Positions 1 through 12,061 of a stretch of 64,000 bases of DNA are shown one piece after another. The first letter of the stretch is position 1. Each line of letters begins with the position of its first letter. The notes under the pieces were generated by a model. It searched no databases. It saw only the letters and a program-made list of their open reading frames with translations, and was not told where the DNA came from. Source of the DNA: Glandiceps talaboti (lineage: Eukaryota; Hemichordata; Enteropneusta; Spengelidae); NCBI RefSeq assembly GCF_964340395.1, contig NC_135553.1, forward strand, positions 14,795,001 through 14,859,000, written 5' to 3'. Made by a program: the position numbers and the translations under genes.

Positions 1-712
1 AAATTGTGGTATAAACTATCAAAAATAGGTATAAGGGGAAAAATCTTGAAAATAATTCGGTCTATGTACATTTACTTCAATGTCAGGTCTTGTGTCACAG
101 TAAATGGCTTCCAGTCAGATTTTTTCTCTTGTACTCTTGGGTTAATGCAAGGAGAACCCTATTCTATTTTCATTGTATAGTAATGACTTGGAAATGGGGT
201 TCTTGACTAACGATTGTATTCCCTTTGATTGTAAATCCTTGAGTCTTTTTCTTTTAATGTATGCTGACGATTTGGTACTATTTTCTGAAAGTGTTGAAGG
301 GCTACAAAGCCAGTTGGACTATCTTTGTAATTACTCCCGTGAATGGGACCTTGAAGTAAATATTAAAAAACAAAGGTCATGGTTTTCAGGAAGGGTGGTA
401 GGGTGAGAAATTTTGAGCAATGGGTCTACAATGGTCAAATTCTTGAAATAATTGATAGATTTACATACATTGGCATTCTACTTTATTATAATAACAGATT
501 TTGGATGGCTGAAAAACAAATATCGGATCAAGGTAGAAAGGCTTTTGTCATGAATACAAGTTCTCTTTACTTTGAACTCACTCGACCTATACTTATGGCG
601 ACCTCAAACACACTTTGATCCTATTTACATTCTTTCGTTTGTTTTTTGTTTTTCTAGTTCTGTAACTGATGAGCAGAAATTGCTCAAAGTAAATAAAGAA
701 TTGAATTGAGTC
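1..712 (+). pseudogene. 3' end of a decayed LINE reverse transcriptase, copy 1
   Basis: Conceptual translation gives the C-terminal half of a non-LTR retrotransposon reverse transcriptase: a stretch leading to LGLMQGE, then after a frameshift near 170 the catalytic MYADD box at 257-271, then a second frameshift near 390 into a VFRKGG...FTYIGI segment. The frame changes make it non-functional. The unit ends near 690-712 in a short AATAAAGAATTGAATTG tail, as expected for a LINE 3' end. It is nearly identical to 34128-34838. The clade (CR1/L2-like or related) cannot be fixed by eye. Confidence 0.85.
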
Positions 713-1264
713 CATCGATCGACCAGTGGTGTATTGTCGTTTTGATTACGAATACCCAATGCGTGTTTAAACCTGACGCAATACTCGTTATTAAAATTGT
801 ATACCGGTAGTCCATGTCTGTGTTAATTGATTCACTAAAAGTTAGTGCTCTGAGGTTGAACAAGTTCCGAGCGTTATCGTGAGCTTCTTTCACATGTTCA
901 TGCCAGCCAGGAATTGTAGGAGGTATTACTGCTAGTCATGATGGCTTATGTAGGGCTTGGATGATGTCCTGAAAACTTTTCATAAGAAAGGATTACATTT
1001 TACTATGACCATTTGAATTACAGTATCTGAGTTAGAATTGCTTTTGTAATTGGTGGCATTCCACCATTGTTGTACTGCAACATCAGAACAGGAGGGCGCC
1101 CTCCTCATAACATTTACAATCTTCAAAAATACAAATAAGGGGTAAAATGGTGTCATTGCTTATGGCTTATGCAGTGTTGGCGTTGCAGAAGGGTTGGAAG
1201 CAATTTGTCACGGATTTAACATAAAATCGACCTCTAATTCACAGATGCAATGTCTTTTTATAGC
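713..1264. other. No gene; part of a segment inverted between duplication copies
   Basis: I see no coding capacity here. Bases from about 1003 onward (to 1473) are the reverse complement of 34909-35375 in copy 2, so this part has been inverted in one copy relative to the other. Confidence 0.6.
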
Positions 1265-1267
1265 TAA

Positions 1268-2085
1268 GGTAGCCATCAGTAATTTACTAATTACAAGGGG
1301 AGGACCAGGTAATTAGGGGTGGGTCACTTTTTTACAATTCGGTCCTCGGAGAGGGCTTACTTAGAAAATTGAAAATAGGAGAGATCACATTTTACTTTGA
1401 CTCATTTTTATCTAACTTTGCATTAATTTGTTATTTGGGCCTGATCCCACTACTTCCACCCGTTCCCAACTTGATCCTACTGCTACCATATCCCACCACT
1501 GCCACCACTGTAAAGTAGTAATGTCATAACATATCAGTGAAATGCTGTAAATTAACTGATAGTTGTGATGTAAGGAGAGGAGCAGGTCTCACTGCGTGGC
1601 AAGATATTGGGGATAATGTGGCGGAGCCGAGATGTTGACCTCAGTCCTGAGGTTGTCAGTGGTGTGCTCATCGAGTCTTTGGGGGTCCGAGTTCTGTCTT
1701 TCAGCTCAGCCAATGACATCCAAATGCAGGCATTGATTTAATACAAACATGAACTCCCTGTGGTGGTAATAGTTGCAAACAAATAAATGCCTTTAAAAAT
1801 TATCAATGTGGTGGGATATTACTACAGACAAATTCCCTGTCCGATAGTGGGATTTGAACCCAGGACCTCCTGACTACTAATCTTGAACAACTGCACCACA
1901 GGGAGGTGGTGTTAAAATGTTTTTTTTTCATTGAATTGTTTGAACGGGGGGGGGGTCACATTTTAGAGAAAGGAAACTGAGGGTGGGGGTCATTTTTTAG
2001 CTCAACGGACTAGGAGGAGGGTCACGTTTTATGCCACATACCGGGCTTGATTTCCTCCGCTCCCATGTAATTACTTATGACTCCC
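1268..2085. mobile_element. PIF/Harbinger-like MITE, TAA target duplication
   Basis: The termini are inverted (GGTAGCCATCAGTAA at the left, TTACTTATGACTCCC at the right) and flanked by TAA at 1265-1267 and 2086-2088. A 3-bp TWA target duplication with GG(G)-starting ends is the habit of PIF/Harbinger elements. The interior contains runs of the form GGGAGGGTCACATTTT seen again in the copies at 25897-26668 and around 35400-35560. No transposase is encoded. A tRNA-like sequence lies inside it. Confidence 0.6.
1834..1904 (-). other. tRNA-like sequence (tRNA-derived repeat or tRNA pseudogene)
   Basis: On the minus strand these 71 bases begin TCCCTGT and end ACAGGGA, a perfect 7-bp acceptor-like stem. 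A box-A-like TGGTGCAGTTG and a box-B-like GGTTCAAATCC are correctly ordered. The T stem is imperfect and I cannot draw a convincing anticodon stem, so a tRNA-derived SINE head or tRNA pseudogene is more likely than a working tRNA gene. It sits inside a MITE. Confidence 0.4.
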
Positions 2086-2422
2086 TAAGCTATTGAGCGA
2101 TTTTTAGCAAATATTTATTTGGCTGTTTTATGAGAGAAAAAAATTGAACACCCCAGTTACAGCTTAAATATAACATCTGTTAACAATGGGTCAAACTAAA
2201 GAATACTCCGAGTCCACAATATTATTTTACAATCTCCTCACTGGCTTTTTTCGGAAACGTGTTTTGTTTAAACCGTAGAAAGTCGGCCTCGACTGCTGAG
2301 GAGACGTACTATACTATAAGCTTAATTGAGGTATACTGTGATTTCGACGAAGTTTGGGGCCTCAATGTTCATTCGAAAATTTGAACTTTGTTCACTTTAA
2401 ATGTATATTTTCCTTTTCTCAG

Positions 2423-5400
2423 CACATCCACAAGATAAGCCCCTTGACTGTACTGTTCGCATGGCTGAACCGGGAACATTTCCTTTGGTGGCATTGCTCA
2501 GCTCTCCTGGTTCTGGTAATACATGGACTCGACATCTCATTCAACAAGCAACGGGGTTTTATACAGGATCAGTGTATCATCACCAAGGGCTAGGTGATAA
2601 TGGTAAGTTTAAGTGCACAATGTGTTCTAAATAGCAATACAAGAGAAGTGACTTTGTGCAAAGACCCTACTATGATTTGTGTTATTTGAAAGAACGTGTA
2701 CTTACATCCAAAATATACACCCTATAACGTCTCATCATTTGTTCGACGTGGTACCCCTCCGCGAATCATTGTGACGTAATTCCCTCATTGTCAGCTTCTA
2801 GTACAGAATGGTTCCACATGATGAAATTTATCAAATACACATAATAGAATGCCAGATAATGCTCAATGTACACAAACACACATGCTTGATCACCTGCGGC
2901 CTCATAATTAAATATTGGCAAAGTTACACAAATTGTGCATTTAATATTGAGGCGATTCGCAGCAAGAAATGTTGCCAAAAATATGCTAGGTAAACGACTG
3001 CTCAAGCAAGGCAAATTGCATTGCCCTAGAATGTTTGCTGGGCATACAGCACAGAATAGTGTGCCTATTGTGACCTACAATCATAGTAAGGGTGTGTTCA
3101 TTTTTAACTTCCAGGGAGGGGGGGGGGGGTTAGTCATGAAATTTCCCCAAGAATATAGGGAATTCCAAAAAACTGTTTATGTAACAACTAACAGTCGTTA
3201 CTTGTACTAAAATGGCTACCAACCCTTCCGCCCCCTTCCTTCTTGACCTGGTGTACCTGCATTTGAAGCTTCACTGTCATCATCTCTAATGGCGGGCCGT
3301 TGAGATCTAGCCTCAGTTACCCAGACTCTCGCCGTTGAGGGCATAACCCCCGTGCGAGATGGGTTATGCCTTCAACGGCGAGAGTCTGGGTAACCGAGGC
3401 TAGTTGAGATGAGTTAATGTGTTATTATCATTAACGAAAACATTAATACGTTCGCTCGCTGTTTCTATGATACAACTGATAGCATTGTTTTGTTATGGAT
3501 GGAAGTCTTTGGCATTCTACCTCTTAGATTGTCAGATACGTTGTTTCACTCCGGCCCCTCACCGGCCTCAGCTCACGTTGACCTATGTGTGAGGGCATCC
3601 TGTGACGACGTACCCCACAGACTATCTACTACTCTGCATGGCTAGTTTGAATCTATATGCTATTGTGATTAGATATATTTTAATCAGGATTCTGCCTCCC
3701 TGGTTCTAAATACCAATCCATTTCGAAAAAATGTTCTTAAGCAAAAAGGAAGATCATTATTAATACTAAGGTCGAGGAAGTATAGAAAAACGACAGACTC
3801 ATGATGAAGATATTGATGTTCGGCCATGGCCATTGGGGGTGCTATATACAGATCATCACCCATGTCAAGTCGATGAACATGTGATACAATTTCTATTACT
3901 TTGTAAAAGCTGTACATCACAGAGGGACTGCGGGTTGTATTATATTTGTTTAAACTAGTGACTCGAAACTTTGGATTGGGTTTACGTATTTAAGGGAATG
4001 TTGAGGCAGAGAAAAAGACCGATGTTTAGGGATTTTTCAAAACATACCCGTTCACCTTCTTATGGAAGCACTCCTCATTACTTTATAGCTTGTCATTAAA
4101 TATCCCAGGACATTTATACTTTTTGAATTATGTCCCTAAACGAAAGCACTCTAATTTTTCTCAGGGTATCCGGGCGAGATGGAAGATAAGTATGCCGGTA
4201 CAACTCTAACAATGAAAACTCATTACAAGTTTTGGAAGATGCCAGAGGAGCTGCAAAAGAACGTGACCGCTGCCATTATACTGATACGGAATCCATTTGA
4301 TGTAATCATCACGGAAAGAAATCGACAACAATCGAAGAGCCAGCTCGGTACAGCATCATGGGAAAGCAACCTAAAATATAGCAAAGGTAAAAATATTATG
4401 TTAATTAATAATTTTGATTGTAACTGTATAATGGTCCTTGTAAATAATACTACATATAAAATACTATTTCATGTGTTCATTCATTCAAACTACTAGTCTA
4501 GCCCCAAAATTAAATGCAATGCAATCGTCTCGATTATCTTCACCTTATAGTGAAGTGGATTTACCTCTTTCTGCAAGTAAAGGAAATATACTGTTCATAA
4601 TTGTACGACAGTAAGGATTCAATACAAGCAATACTAAACGCGATCGTCACATGTCATGACTTTGCTCAATTAGTTCGGCAGTCATATTAGAATCCACAGT
4701 CTTTTTCTTCTTCTCTTTATTTATTTATATTTGTTAGGAGGGAGGGGGGTCCAAGCCAAACGAGGGTCAAAGTTTGTTGATGGAAAGGAAAGAACGAATG
4801 TTCCTCTTGAACTGGAGAATTTAGAGGTATTAAAATACATAAAAGATCATCCGTTTACATGTCGGTTAATGTCATAGGATATTCGTCAGCTCGAAGACCC
4901 TACATGTGTAGGGTCTATGGTCAGCTCGATGCAAACATGCAATGTTATGTGATTTGCTAAAGGAGGGTGGATGTATGATAAACAACACGGTAGTTCACTA
5001 GTTGCTTCAAAGGTCTTAGACTGTAATTTATTTATGTTGTACAGCTTGAGTTTTTAGCTTCGCTGTCAAGGACAGTCAGCAGAGCTATAGGGTTAGGTTG
5101 ATGTCTGACATTTGACCGTCGTCCGTCCGTCAGTCAACTTTTTGTATTTAAATCTTCTTCTCCAAAACTGATGGGCCTATTGAGCTGAAATTTAGTGTGA
5201 AGGTGTCTTAAAATACCCAGTTCTGATTTTGTTCAAGAGAATTTGGGTAATAAATATGCAAAATGGGTCTTATAATATGATACTTTGATAATCTTCATCT
5301 CTGAAACAACTTGGCCATTTGTGCTGAAATTTGGTGAGAAGGTGGATTAAAATGCCCATATCTAGTTTTGTTCAAGAAAATTTAACTGGGTCATAAATAT

Positions 5401-8400
5401 GCAAAGTGGGTTTAAGAATATAAAGCTTTGGTAAAAATGTTTCAAAAATTTTGAGTTGAAATTTGTTGTATGGGTGTTTAGGGATGAGCAGATATAAGTT
5501 TGTTCAAGAGAAATTGACCGAGTCAATTACACATGCACCACAAAAAAAGTAGAGTAGCCAAGGCTGGTGTCATGTTATGGCAGAAATACAACTTCTGCAT
5601 ATCTTCATAAGCTGCCAAAACACATCAAAATGAAATATTTACATACAGATAGCTAGAAAGCAAGGGCCAAATAGAAAAAAGAGAGAATACATGCACAGTA
5701 AAGATCTCAGTAAGAAAAGACTTGAATTACAGAAATTAAGAATGGAAAAAAACCATCACAGAAAACAGCAGAAAAGACAACAGTTAGAGCAGAACATTAA
5801 AAATAAGTGGGGTGTTTGGGAAGATGAGTCTGTGGTAGATAGAAAGCTACAGGAAATAAAACGAACTGAAGAAGTCAAGGCCATTAAGGACTAAATTATG
5901 TATAGAGTAACCATCCTTTAAGATTGTGTACCGAATAAAAAGTTGACAAAGTGGCAAGACAGTGGAAGAAAACTCACTATTAAGCATCTGGCAGAGAACT
6001 TAAAAACTACCATACATGCAAACAGCAGTGAAATACAAGACTTTGTAAAAGAGATAAATGAGAACTCAAGAAAAAAGAATACAGACGCTGAACATACACA
6101 TAACATGGACACTGCAGGCTGGAATGTACATTGATGTAGCTTACGGAAATTCTTGGTTTGCTGGTGAATTAAAGATATTCACTTAAATCCTGATGGATAT
6201 CAAAATGTCGCAACAACCTTTCCGTCTCGAATGGGTCCAAATTCATTTAAATGGCCCACACGAGCAGATGTTGCTAATATTGATTCAAGGTTTATCTTAA
6301 AGGGAAATTCGTATTGAGCCAAAAGACTCTTTGCTTCGTGCGTGATCAGTCCAAGATATAACTGAGATAAGAGCAACTATACAAAGTGTTTAAGCATCAG
6401 TATTTTTGAATCACTGATGCTAATACTGGTAGTTACCTTTTAGTGAAATTTGCTTACTGAATTATGAATACTTGTTTTAACTCATTTCAGAAGCAACCTT
6501 TGTATACTTCAGATTTTCTGCAAGGTATCACGTGACATGAGAAATTTGTTGAATGTCACTAAGGTCAAATGTAAAGTCGTATACATAAATACATACTATT
6601 TTGTCACTTTCAGAGTGTTGAAATTAAAATAATACATTATTAAATATATATCATAGTTTTATACAGGTATACTCTAGTCCTTGATGACAATACTGTTAGT
6701 CAAGTAGGCACTATGTCATGGCTGGTATGCCCAATGCACTAATACTGAACTGGCGCCATGCTTTTCCTGTGCCAGATTAACATAATCTGACAAAAGTGAT
6801 TTTTTTTTTATTTTCAAGTTAGATAAAATATAATATCACATCTGTTTCTCGATCCATGACTTTGAGTACTAAGACTTTAGTTAAACGTTACTTTTCACTG
6901 AAAATTTCGAGAGGATTGTGTGCAGTTTTTTAGTTATGACCTTTTGAAATCGATGAATTACGTAAATTTCCCATGGTGCCATGCGTGAAAAAAGACTAAT
7001 GAAATATTTAAAAACTTTAAACTTGTTTTTTTTAAAAAAATTTTAGTCAGAATTAAACATGTTAACTTTGCACAAGTTTGATAAAATGAACTTTTTAGTG
7101 GATATGATCAAAGAAATGGGATGTTTAATAGGTAATAGGTATAATTTAAAGTGTATGTAAATAGGTTTCCAATTTTTCCGACTTTTTGCCTCCAAATGAT
7201 GTAGTTTTCATGGGTGATTAAAGATTTGTATGACATTTTTGACAAAACTACGATATTAATAATGAAAAATTGATTTTTTTGGAAATCTGCGATGAGCATT
7301 TTGCTTCGGGAGTCTTCGGAAAATTGCGTCACAACCAGAACACGATCGCTGTGTCCATGTTTTTTTTACCATGCTTGAACGTTGCGTGGTAGAGGGGGCC
7401 GTCAACGATTGAGTCTACACTGATTTTCTCACAAAAGATTTGGGAGTTCTAATCAGCCTGCTTCTTTTCAACATACAGAGGATAAGTTTCCAAACGTTTT
7501 CAATGATGTCTTAGTACTGCACAGCTCTCAAACTCACGAAAAACGATCATGAATTATAACATGTTGTGTCCTCGTGCATGGTGTACTACATACATATTAC
7601 GGCACTAGCAATGATGAAGTTTCTTTTGTTGGCTGTGATTACGAGTCCTAATATTGAATTGAAAGTTATTTTACCAGATAAGAAACATAAATTACACTTT
7701 CAAAGAACATACTAGTATAACATTACGAGCTGGTACCACATAATGGGAATTTTTACTTGCGGTAGCAAGGTCTTCGTAACGGCCCACTGCTCGGATGAAC
7801 AACAAAAACGAAACATGCTACGGTACTTTTCACACGTATTACAGTGCACTTCCTTTTAGACATATTCATGACCTTATTGTATGACTTTGGTTTCCTTGTC
7901 AGTGAATGAAGACCAGTCATTTATAAATGCAAAATTTAATGCATTGTTCGCAAGATTGAGAGCAGTTGAATGTGACTGAGAGTGAGATCAGAGCCAGAGG
8001 TTCGTCGGGCTGGCTAGCGTGTTCTCCAGTCCGGAGCGTGTCTAGTCACACGTTGAGCGGCTGTACAGGGTGCTGTAGCGGTAGACCTCCGAGTCGCCCT
8101 GCTACCCTGACACGCAGTGTATCCTCAGTGCTCACCGTCAATAAATTATTTGGCCGTTCCTGAACTGTTCTGATTTTTTCTGGTAATAATGATTTCACAA
8201 AATCCTTTAAAGATTGACAACCGATCATACCTTCAATTTTACATAGACGTTTACATGAAATATACGAATGGTGGTTCAAACCACAGGCATTTGTTTCCCG
8301 AGTTATGTCTCAGAATATGTCTATCAGAATACAATAAAATGTCGATAATATCGTTAATATTGACGTATTTAGCCAACTATATATGGAAGGGGTAAAATTA

Positions 8401-11141
8401 CACTTGTTTCTGTGATCGCACAGGTTCACTCACCGCGAAAGGAACGGAAGGTAAAATGTTCGAAATGTTACGAGTGTGAAGCTACCATCATATTCATATT
8501 CATATTCACTTTCAAAAGTTGACCTCTACGATCAATGTGAATATGATGATAGCTTCACACGTTCATCATCAGATTCGAAGTCTTCCGAATGGGTACAAAT
8601 AAGCGTTCGGCAAATCACAAATCCTTCATTGGCAGGTTGAAATCATGTGATTGTAGTTACTTTTCACATGATTAGCGTGGATTTGCATGCTTTCTTCTTA
8701 TTTTTGCCAGAGTATCCAATTTGCACCATGAATTATTGTTGTCATATAAAAAACTAATTTGGATGTTTAGTATGCCTTTCCCATATCTTTGAACATGAAA
8801 TATCAATATTTGGGTGTACAAAAAAACCTGTATGAGTAATGTAATAAAATACGACCTGGCTGGGTGTGTTTTGATTTCCCGCAGTGCTGCTATCTTTGAA
8901 ACCCTACTTAATACTTACACTGGTGAAATTTACACAAAATAGTGTTGTCAAGACCACAATTATCACAATGTGTGTAGTTCCCTTGATCGGGATCGGTCAA
9001 CGCAATTGATTGTGAAAAATAATGGTCCATGACAACAATAATTCATGGTGCAAATTGGATACTCTGGCAAAAATAACAAGAGAGCATGCAAATCCAGGCA
9101 AATCAAGTGAAAAGTAATTACAATCACATGATTTCAACCTGCCAATGAAGGATATGTGATTTGCCGAACGCATGTTCGTACCCATTCGGAAGTACTTCGA
9201 ATCTGATGATGAATGTGTAAGCTATCATCATATTCACATTGATCGTAGAGGTCAGCTTTTGAAAGTGAAGATGAATATGAATATGATGGTAGCTTCACAC
9301 TCGTCGAAATGTTTGCCCACTACAACGGCCGGTTGAAAGTTCATGTACTTACGGTACTATATACTAATGGCGGCCTGTCTTCTTTCGCGGCGGGTGAACC
9401 TGCGCGATCACAGAAACATGTGTAATGTTACCCCTTTCATCATGTTCATATATAGTTGGATAAAATACGTCAATATTAACGATATTATCGACATTTTATT
9501 GCATTCTGAGACATAACTCGGGAAACAAATGCCTGTGGTTTAAACACATGTCAGCGTACACATATTGTGTAGTCAGTAAGTCGATTATAATCCAACTAAA
9601 CTAAATAGTACTACTGTTACGGTGTTACGATCTCAATGGGACAACTACTTTCGAAATTTCGACCCAATGTTTTCCTTCATCTGCTGATTTTAAATATCTA
9701 CTTTTTATTATCATAACTTACCAGTCAGTATTATTTAGTCTGTCGACAATAACATCGTCAACAACCATTATGCATGTCTGCAGCTGGGGATTGCTGTTTG
9801 GCTGTAGTCGTGGTTTTGGTAGTGGATCATATAGAAACGGTACAATACCAATCTGATTAAAATCCGATGTAGATGTTGGCTAATCGTTCATTGCTATTTT
9901 ACCTTCGTTATTTTGCCTGAATTGACCTTCTTGGTACATGTTTACATTTTCAGAGGAGGCGATCAGGCTAAAAACGTAAACATGTACTAGGAAGTCAATT
10001 CAAGCTAAATAACAATGGTAAGATAGCAATGCACGATTAGCCGACATCTACATCGGATTTTTAATCAGATTGGGTACAATACAAGCATCCCCCACTACCG
10101 CATCATCGTTGTCATCACTAGTACTAGTACTCCATTTATTGTTGTCATTGTCAATTTTGACTTCTAAATAGTGGAACATGGTTCCACTAGAATGGCTATC
10201 CCATGTTATGCAATCGGACATATTTGAAGTTGGTTCTGGTTGTGACGTCATGAAATACATAAACAACTTCGGCAATTTCCGGAATTTTTCCAAAAAAATC
10301 AATTTTTCGTTATTAATATGGTACTTTTGTCAAAAATGTCATACAAATCTTTAATCACCTATGAAAACTTCGTCATTTGCAGGCAAAAAGTCGGAAACTT
10401 TGGAAACCTATTTACATACACTTTATTAAATTGGACATATACAAAAATGCAAATGTTGTGGTTTTCGCACTTTTTTGGCAAAATTTCACGAAAAAGCCAC
10501 TTTTTTCGACATTCAAATTGCTGTACTTCTAAAAGTTCTCGATGGATTTTGAAAATTTGTTTTTCTTTTTTTCTTATCCATAATATTTCAAAATCCATGT
10601 ACTGCAATAAAGCTAAATTGATTTGAAATTTTTGCTTTGAACTCCCTAATATAAATTATATATATATATTTCTATTACAGAGTGGTTAACATATGCCAGA
10701 TTCCTTGCACAAAAATATATGGAACGCCCTCTAACCTGGCTGACGTCAGGGATTCCTATTCATGTCGTCCATTACGAAAATCTCAAACAAAACAAAATCC
10801 ACGAACTGAAGAGGATGGCAGCGTTTCTAAATGTATCCGAGGCTGTAACTGAAGAGAGAATACGATGTGTTATGAACAATACAGAGGGTAATTACCATCG
10901 AAAATTCGATGACAGACAGAAAGCATATGATATGTTTACTGACAAAATGAAGGCGTATGTAATATCGAATATGAAAACTTTGGCCAAATATCTACCAGAT
11001 TCGTCCCCAATGCCATGGGAATTATGCTTCGATCCACGGTTAGGTAACATCCCAAATATATCAGATATCGCTCCAATACGATTGAATTATACGATACCAT
11101 TGTCAGAGCTTCAAGAGAAGAGACGGAAAAAACGTCTGTAA
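2423..11141 (+). CDS. WSCD-like sulfotransferase, gene A (exons 2-4; first exon not in window)
   Basis: Three exons join in phase 1: 2423-2602, 4165-4386 and 10681-11141 (stop included), with AG/GT borders at every junction, giving 287 residues. Exon 2 holds the PAPS 5'-phosphosulfate loop SSPGSGNTW; exon 3 holds the 3'-phosphate site LIRNPFDVI; exon 4 holds VVHYENLK and the C-terminal FLNVSE...ERIRCV region. This order matches the WSCD/sialate O-sulfotransferase family, without a WSC domain. Members are Golgi type II membrane proteins that move sulfate from PAPS to glycans; the substrate here is unknown. The signal-anchor exon should lie left of the window. Intron 3 (6.3 kb) carries a 3.3-kb foldback element missing from gene C. 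The protein ends in a basic KRRKKRL tail. Confidence 0.85.
3307..3402. mobile_element. hAT-like hairpin MITE with 8-bp target duplication, copy 1
   Basis: Arms of about 41 bases beginning CTAGCCTCAGTTACCCAG are inverted around a short loop, and the direct repeat GTTGAGAT flanks the hairpin at 3299-3306 and 3403-3410. An 8-bp target duplication suggests a hAT-mobilised MITE. It lies in intron 2 of gene A; a copy with a shortened loop is at 37257-37344. Confidence 0.65.
4387..5040. other. Intron 3 of gene A, proximal part
   Basis: No gene is visible. A small perfect palindrome around GACCCTACATGTGTAGGGTC lies near 4898 and is conserved in copy 2 near 38830. Confidence 0.5.
5045..5560 (+). repeat. 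Dispersed repeat with TTTTTAGCTTCGCTGTCA start
   Basis: The sequence opens with TTTTTAGCTTCGCTGTCA, runs into a CCGTCGTCCGTCCGTCAG tract and then a degenerate roughly 100-bp internal repeat built on AAATTT-GTGTGAAGGTG and GGGTCATAAATATGCAAA. The same opening and body plan starts the element at 14518. The copy at about 39000-39480 has lost the first bases. Confidence 0.5.
5690..6316 (+). pseudogene. Decayed ORF: basic coiled-coil region plus AVAYGxSWFxGE domain, copy 1
   Basis: Reading frames at 5691-5894 and 5943-6134 encode a Lys/Glu-rich coiled-coil-like segment, then a broken version of the better preserved domain at 39912-40181 (pattern [15 protein letters not shown] and, further on, SFKWP). 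Stops and frameshifts separate the pieces, so it is not a working gene. I recognise the pattern loosely from uncharacterised invertebrate proteins often tied to transposons, but do not assign a function. It lies inside intron 3 of gene A. Confidence 0.45.
8275..9547. repeat. Nested large inverted repeat (arms about 0.5 kb)
   Basis: Bases 8275-8747 are inverted at about 9027-9547. Matching landmarks are CACAGGCATTTGTTTCCCGA against TCGGGAAACAAATGCCTGTG, and CCTTCATTGGCAGGTTGAAA against TTTCAACCTGCCAATGAAGG. The arms differ at scattered bases and small indels, so this is an old palindrome with a spacer of about 280 bases. Confidence 0.75.
9849..10072. mobile_element. Foldback MITE, CAATCTGATTAAAATC ends, 10-bp target duplication
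   Basis: The element begins CAATCTGATTAAAATCCGAT and ends with the near complement ending CAGATTG. The decamer GGTACAATAC flanks it at 9839-9848 and 10073-10082. The arms pair over most of their length. The same family, also with a decamer duplication, is at 29906-30136. A 9-10-bp target duplication is typical of Mutator-like transposition. Confidence 0.75.
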
Positions 11142-11299
11142 TAAGGACAATAGCGAGTTAACAGACAACGGAATATGATTGGGTTGGCGGAGTCATTCAA
11201 TCCATGTTAGCGAAGTGGTGTTTCCTTTGAGGGAGGGGATGGGGGAGTACTGAACAGTAAAAACATATTGAAGTATTTAACGATGGCCTAATATTGCAA

Positions 11300-11965
11300 T
11301 ATTAGTTTGATATTCACTAATATCAAGACTTGTTCCAGTGTACAGATGTGCACCAGTATCAGGAACAGTATAAATATGTCAATAACTGGTAAACAGTCAA
11401 TGGAAGGCGATATACTTTAGTCACACTGCATGGATGCCTTGAAGGCATCCACCAATCCAGATGTAAAAATGAGTTCCAGGAAATGTGTGTATTTGAATGA
11501 GGTAATGATTTGAAACCAGGTGTTATTTGTTGTGTGCTTTCCACAGGGTTGCTGTGTGTCGGTTGTAGTATGAGATATGTATCAGGCCTGATGTATAGCC
11601 AGTATCAGGCCCCAAGCAAGTTTAAAACATGAATTTGAGGCGAAGTTCTCTTTTCTCCGTTCCTGTAGTGGGCGGATGTTATTTCCTATGAACATGACTG
11701 TCTTGATCTGTAGTTCTTTTTTTTATATAAATCTTGCTGATTGCCTTAGTATGCATTCTAGTTTGTCTATATCTGATTGTGATTATGTGTCCCTATAATT
11801 GCACCGTATTCCATGGTTGATCTGACGAGTGAGATGTGTGCTGTTTTTCTGCAGGTACGTCTTGATACAGTACTTTCAATTCTCCTTAGAAAGCCCTGGA
11901 TGCAAAATGTAACGGTCACACCACTACGATCGATGTAATGTAAAAACATGATGATAAACATGAAT
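11300..11965 (-). pseudogene. LINE reverse transcriptase C-terminal remnant, copy 1
   Basis: On the minus strand the frames read segments such as HISLVRSTMEYGAIIGTHN, the motif that follows the polymerase domain in CR1/jockey-type LINEs, followed by a decayed C-terminal tail. With 13740-14180 (catalytic-domain start) it suggests one minus-strand LINE interrupted by the TIR element at 12062-13158. It is duplicated at about 42330-43050. A GATGCCTTGAAGGCATC palindrome lies near 11440. Confidence 0.6.
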
Positions 11966-12061
11966 TTTCAACCTTTTAAACCTGTTTACTGAGATGATGG
12001 TTAACATACCAAAACGCTACCAGAAACTCAGCACTCAATGTCACATAGAATTCATTTTTTA

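Larger units (their letters stand above)
7148..10424. mobile_element. 3.3-kb long-inverted-repeat insertion, absent from copy 2
   Basis: The ends are long inverted repeats: about 7148-7282 pairs with 10287-10424, starting AAAGTGTATGTAAATAGG and ending in its complement. In copy 2 the same point (near 41470) reads straight through from GGTATAATT into AAATTGGAC, so the segment was gained in copy 1 or removed precisely from copy 2. No transposase ORF is visible. Nested inside are a second inverted repeat (8275-9547) and a MITE (9849-10072). I could not settle the target duplication. Confidence 0.7.

Noticed and set aside
1834-1904. Functional tRNA gene
   Set aside because: The acceptor-like stem and pol III boxes are present but the anticodon stem is not convincing and it sits in a MITE.
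2354-2634. Two overlapping frames across exon 2 of gene A
   Set aside because: Only the frame giving SSPGSGNTW, bounded by AG at 2421-2422 and GT at 2603-2604, is real; the other is a shadow, and the in-frame extension past 2602 is intron.
7966-8279. Overlapping open frames on both strands with a locally GC-rich patch
   Set aside because: They lie inside the nested inverted-repeat element and show no family motif.
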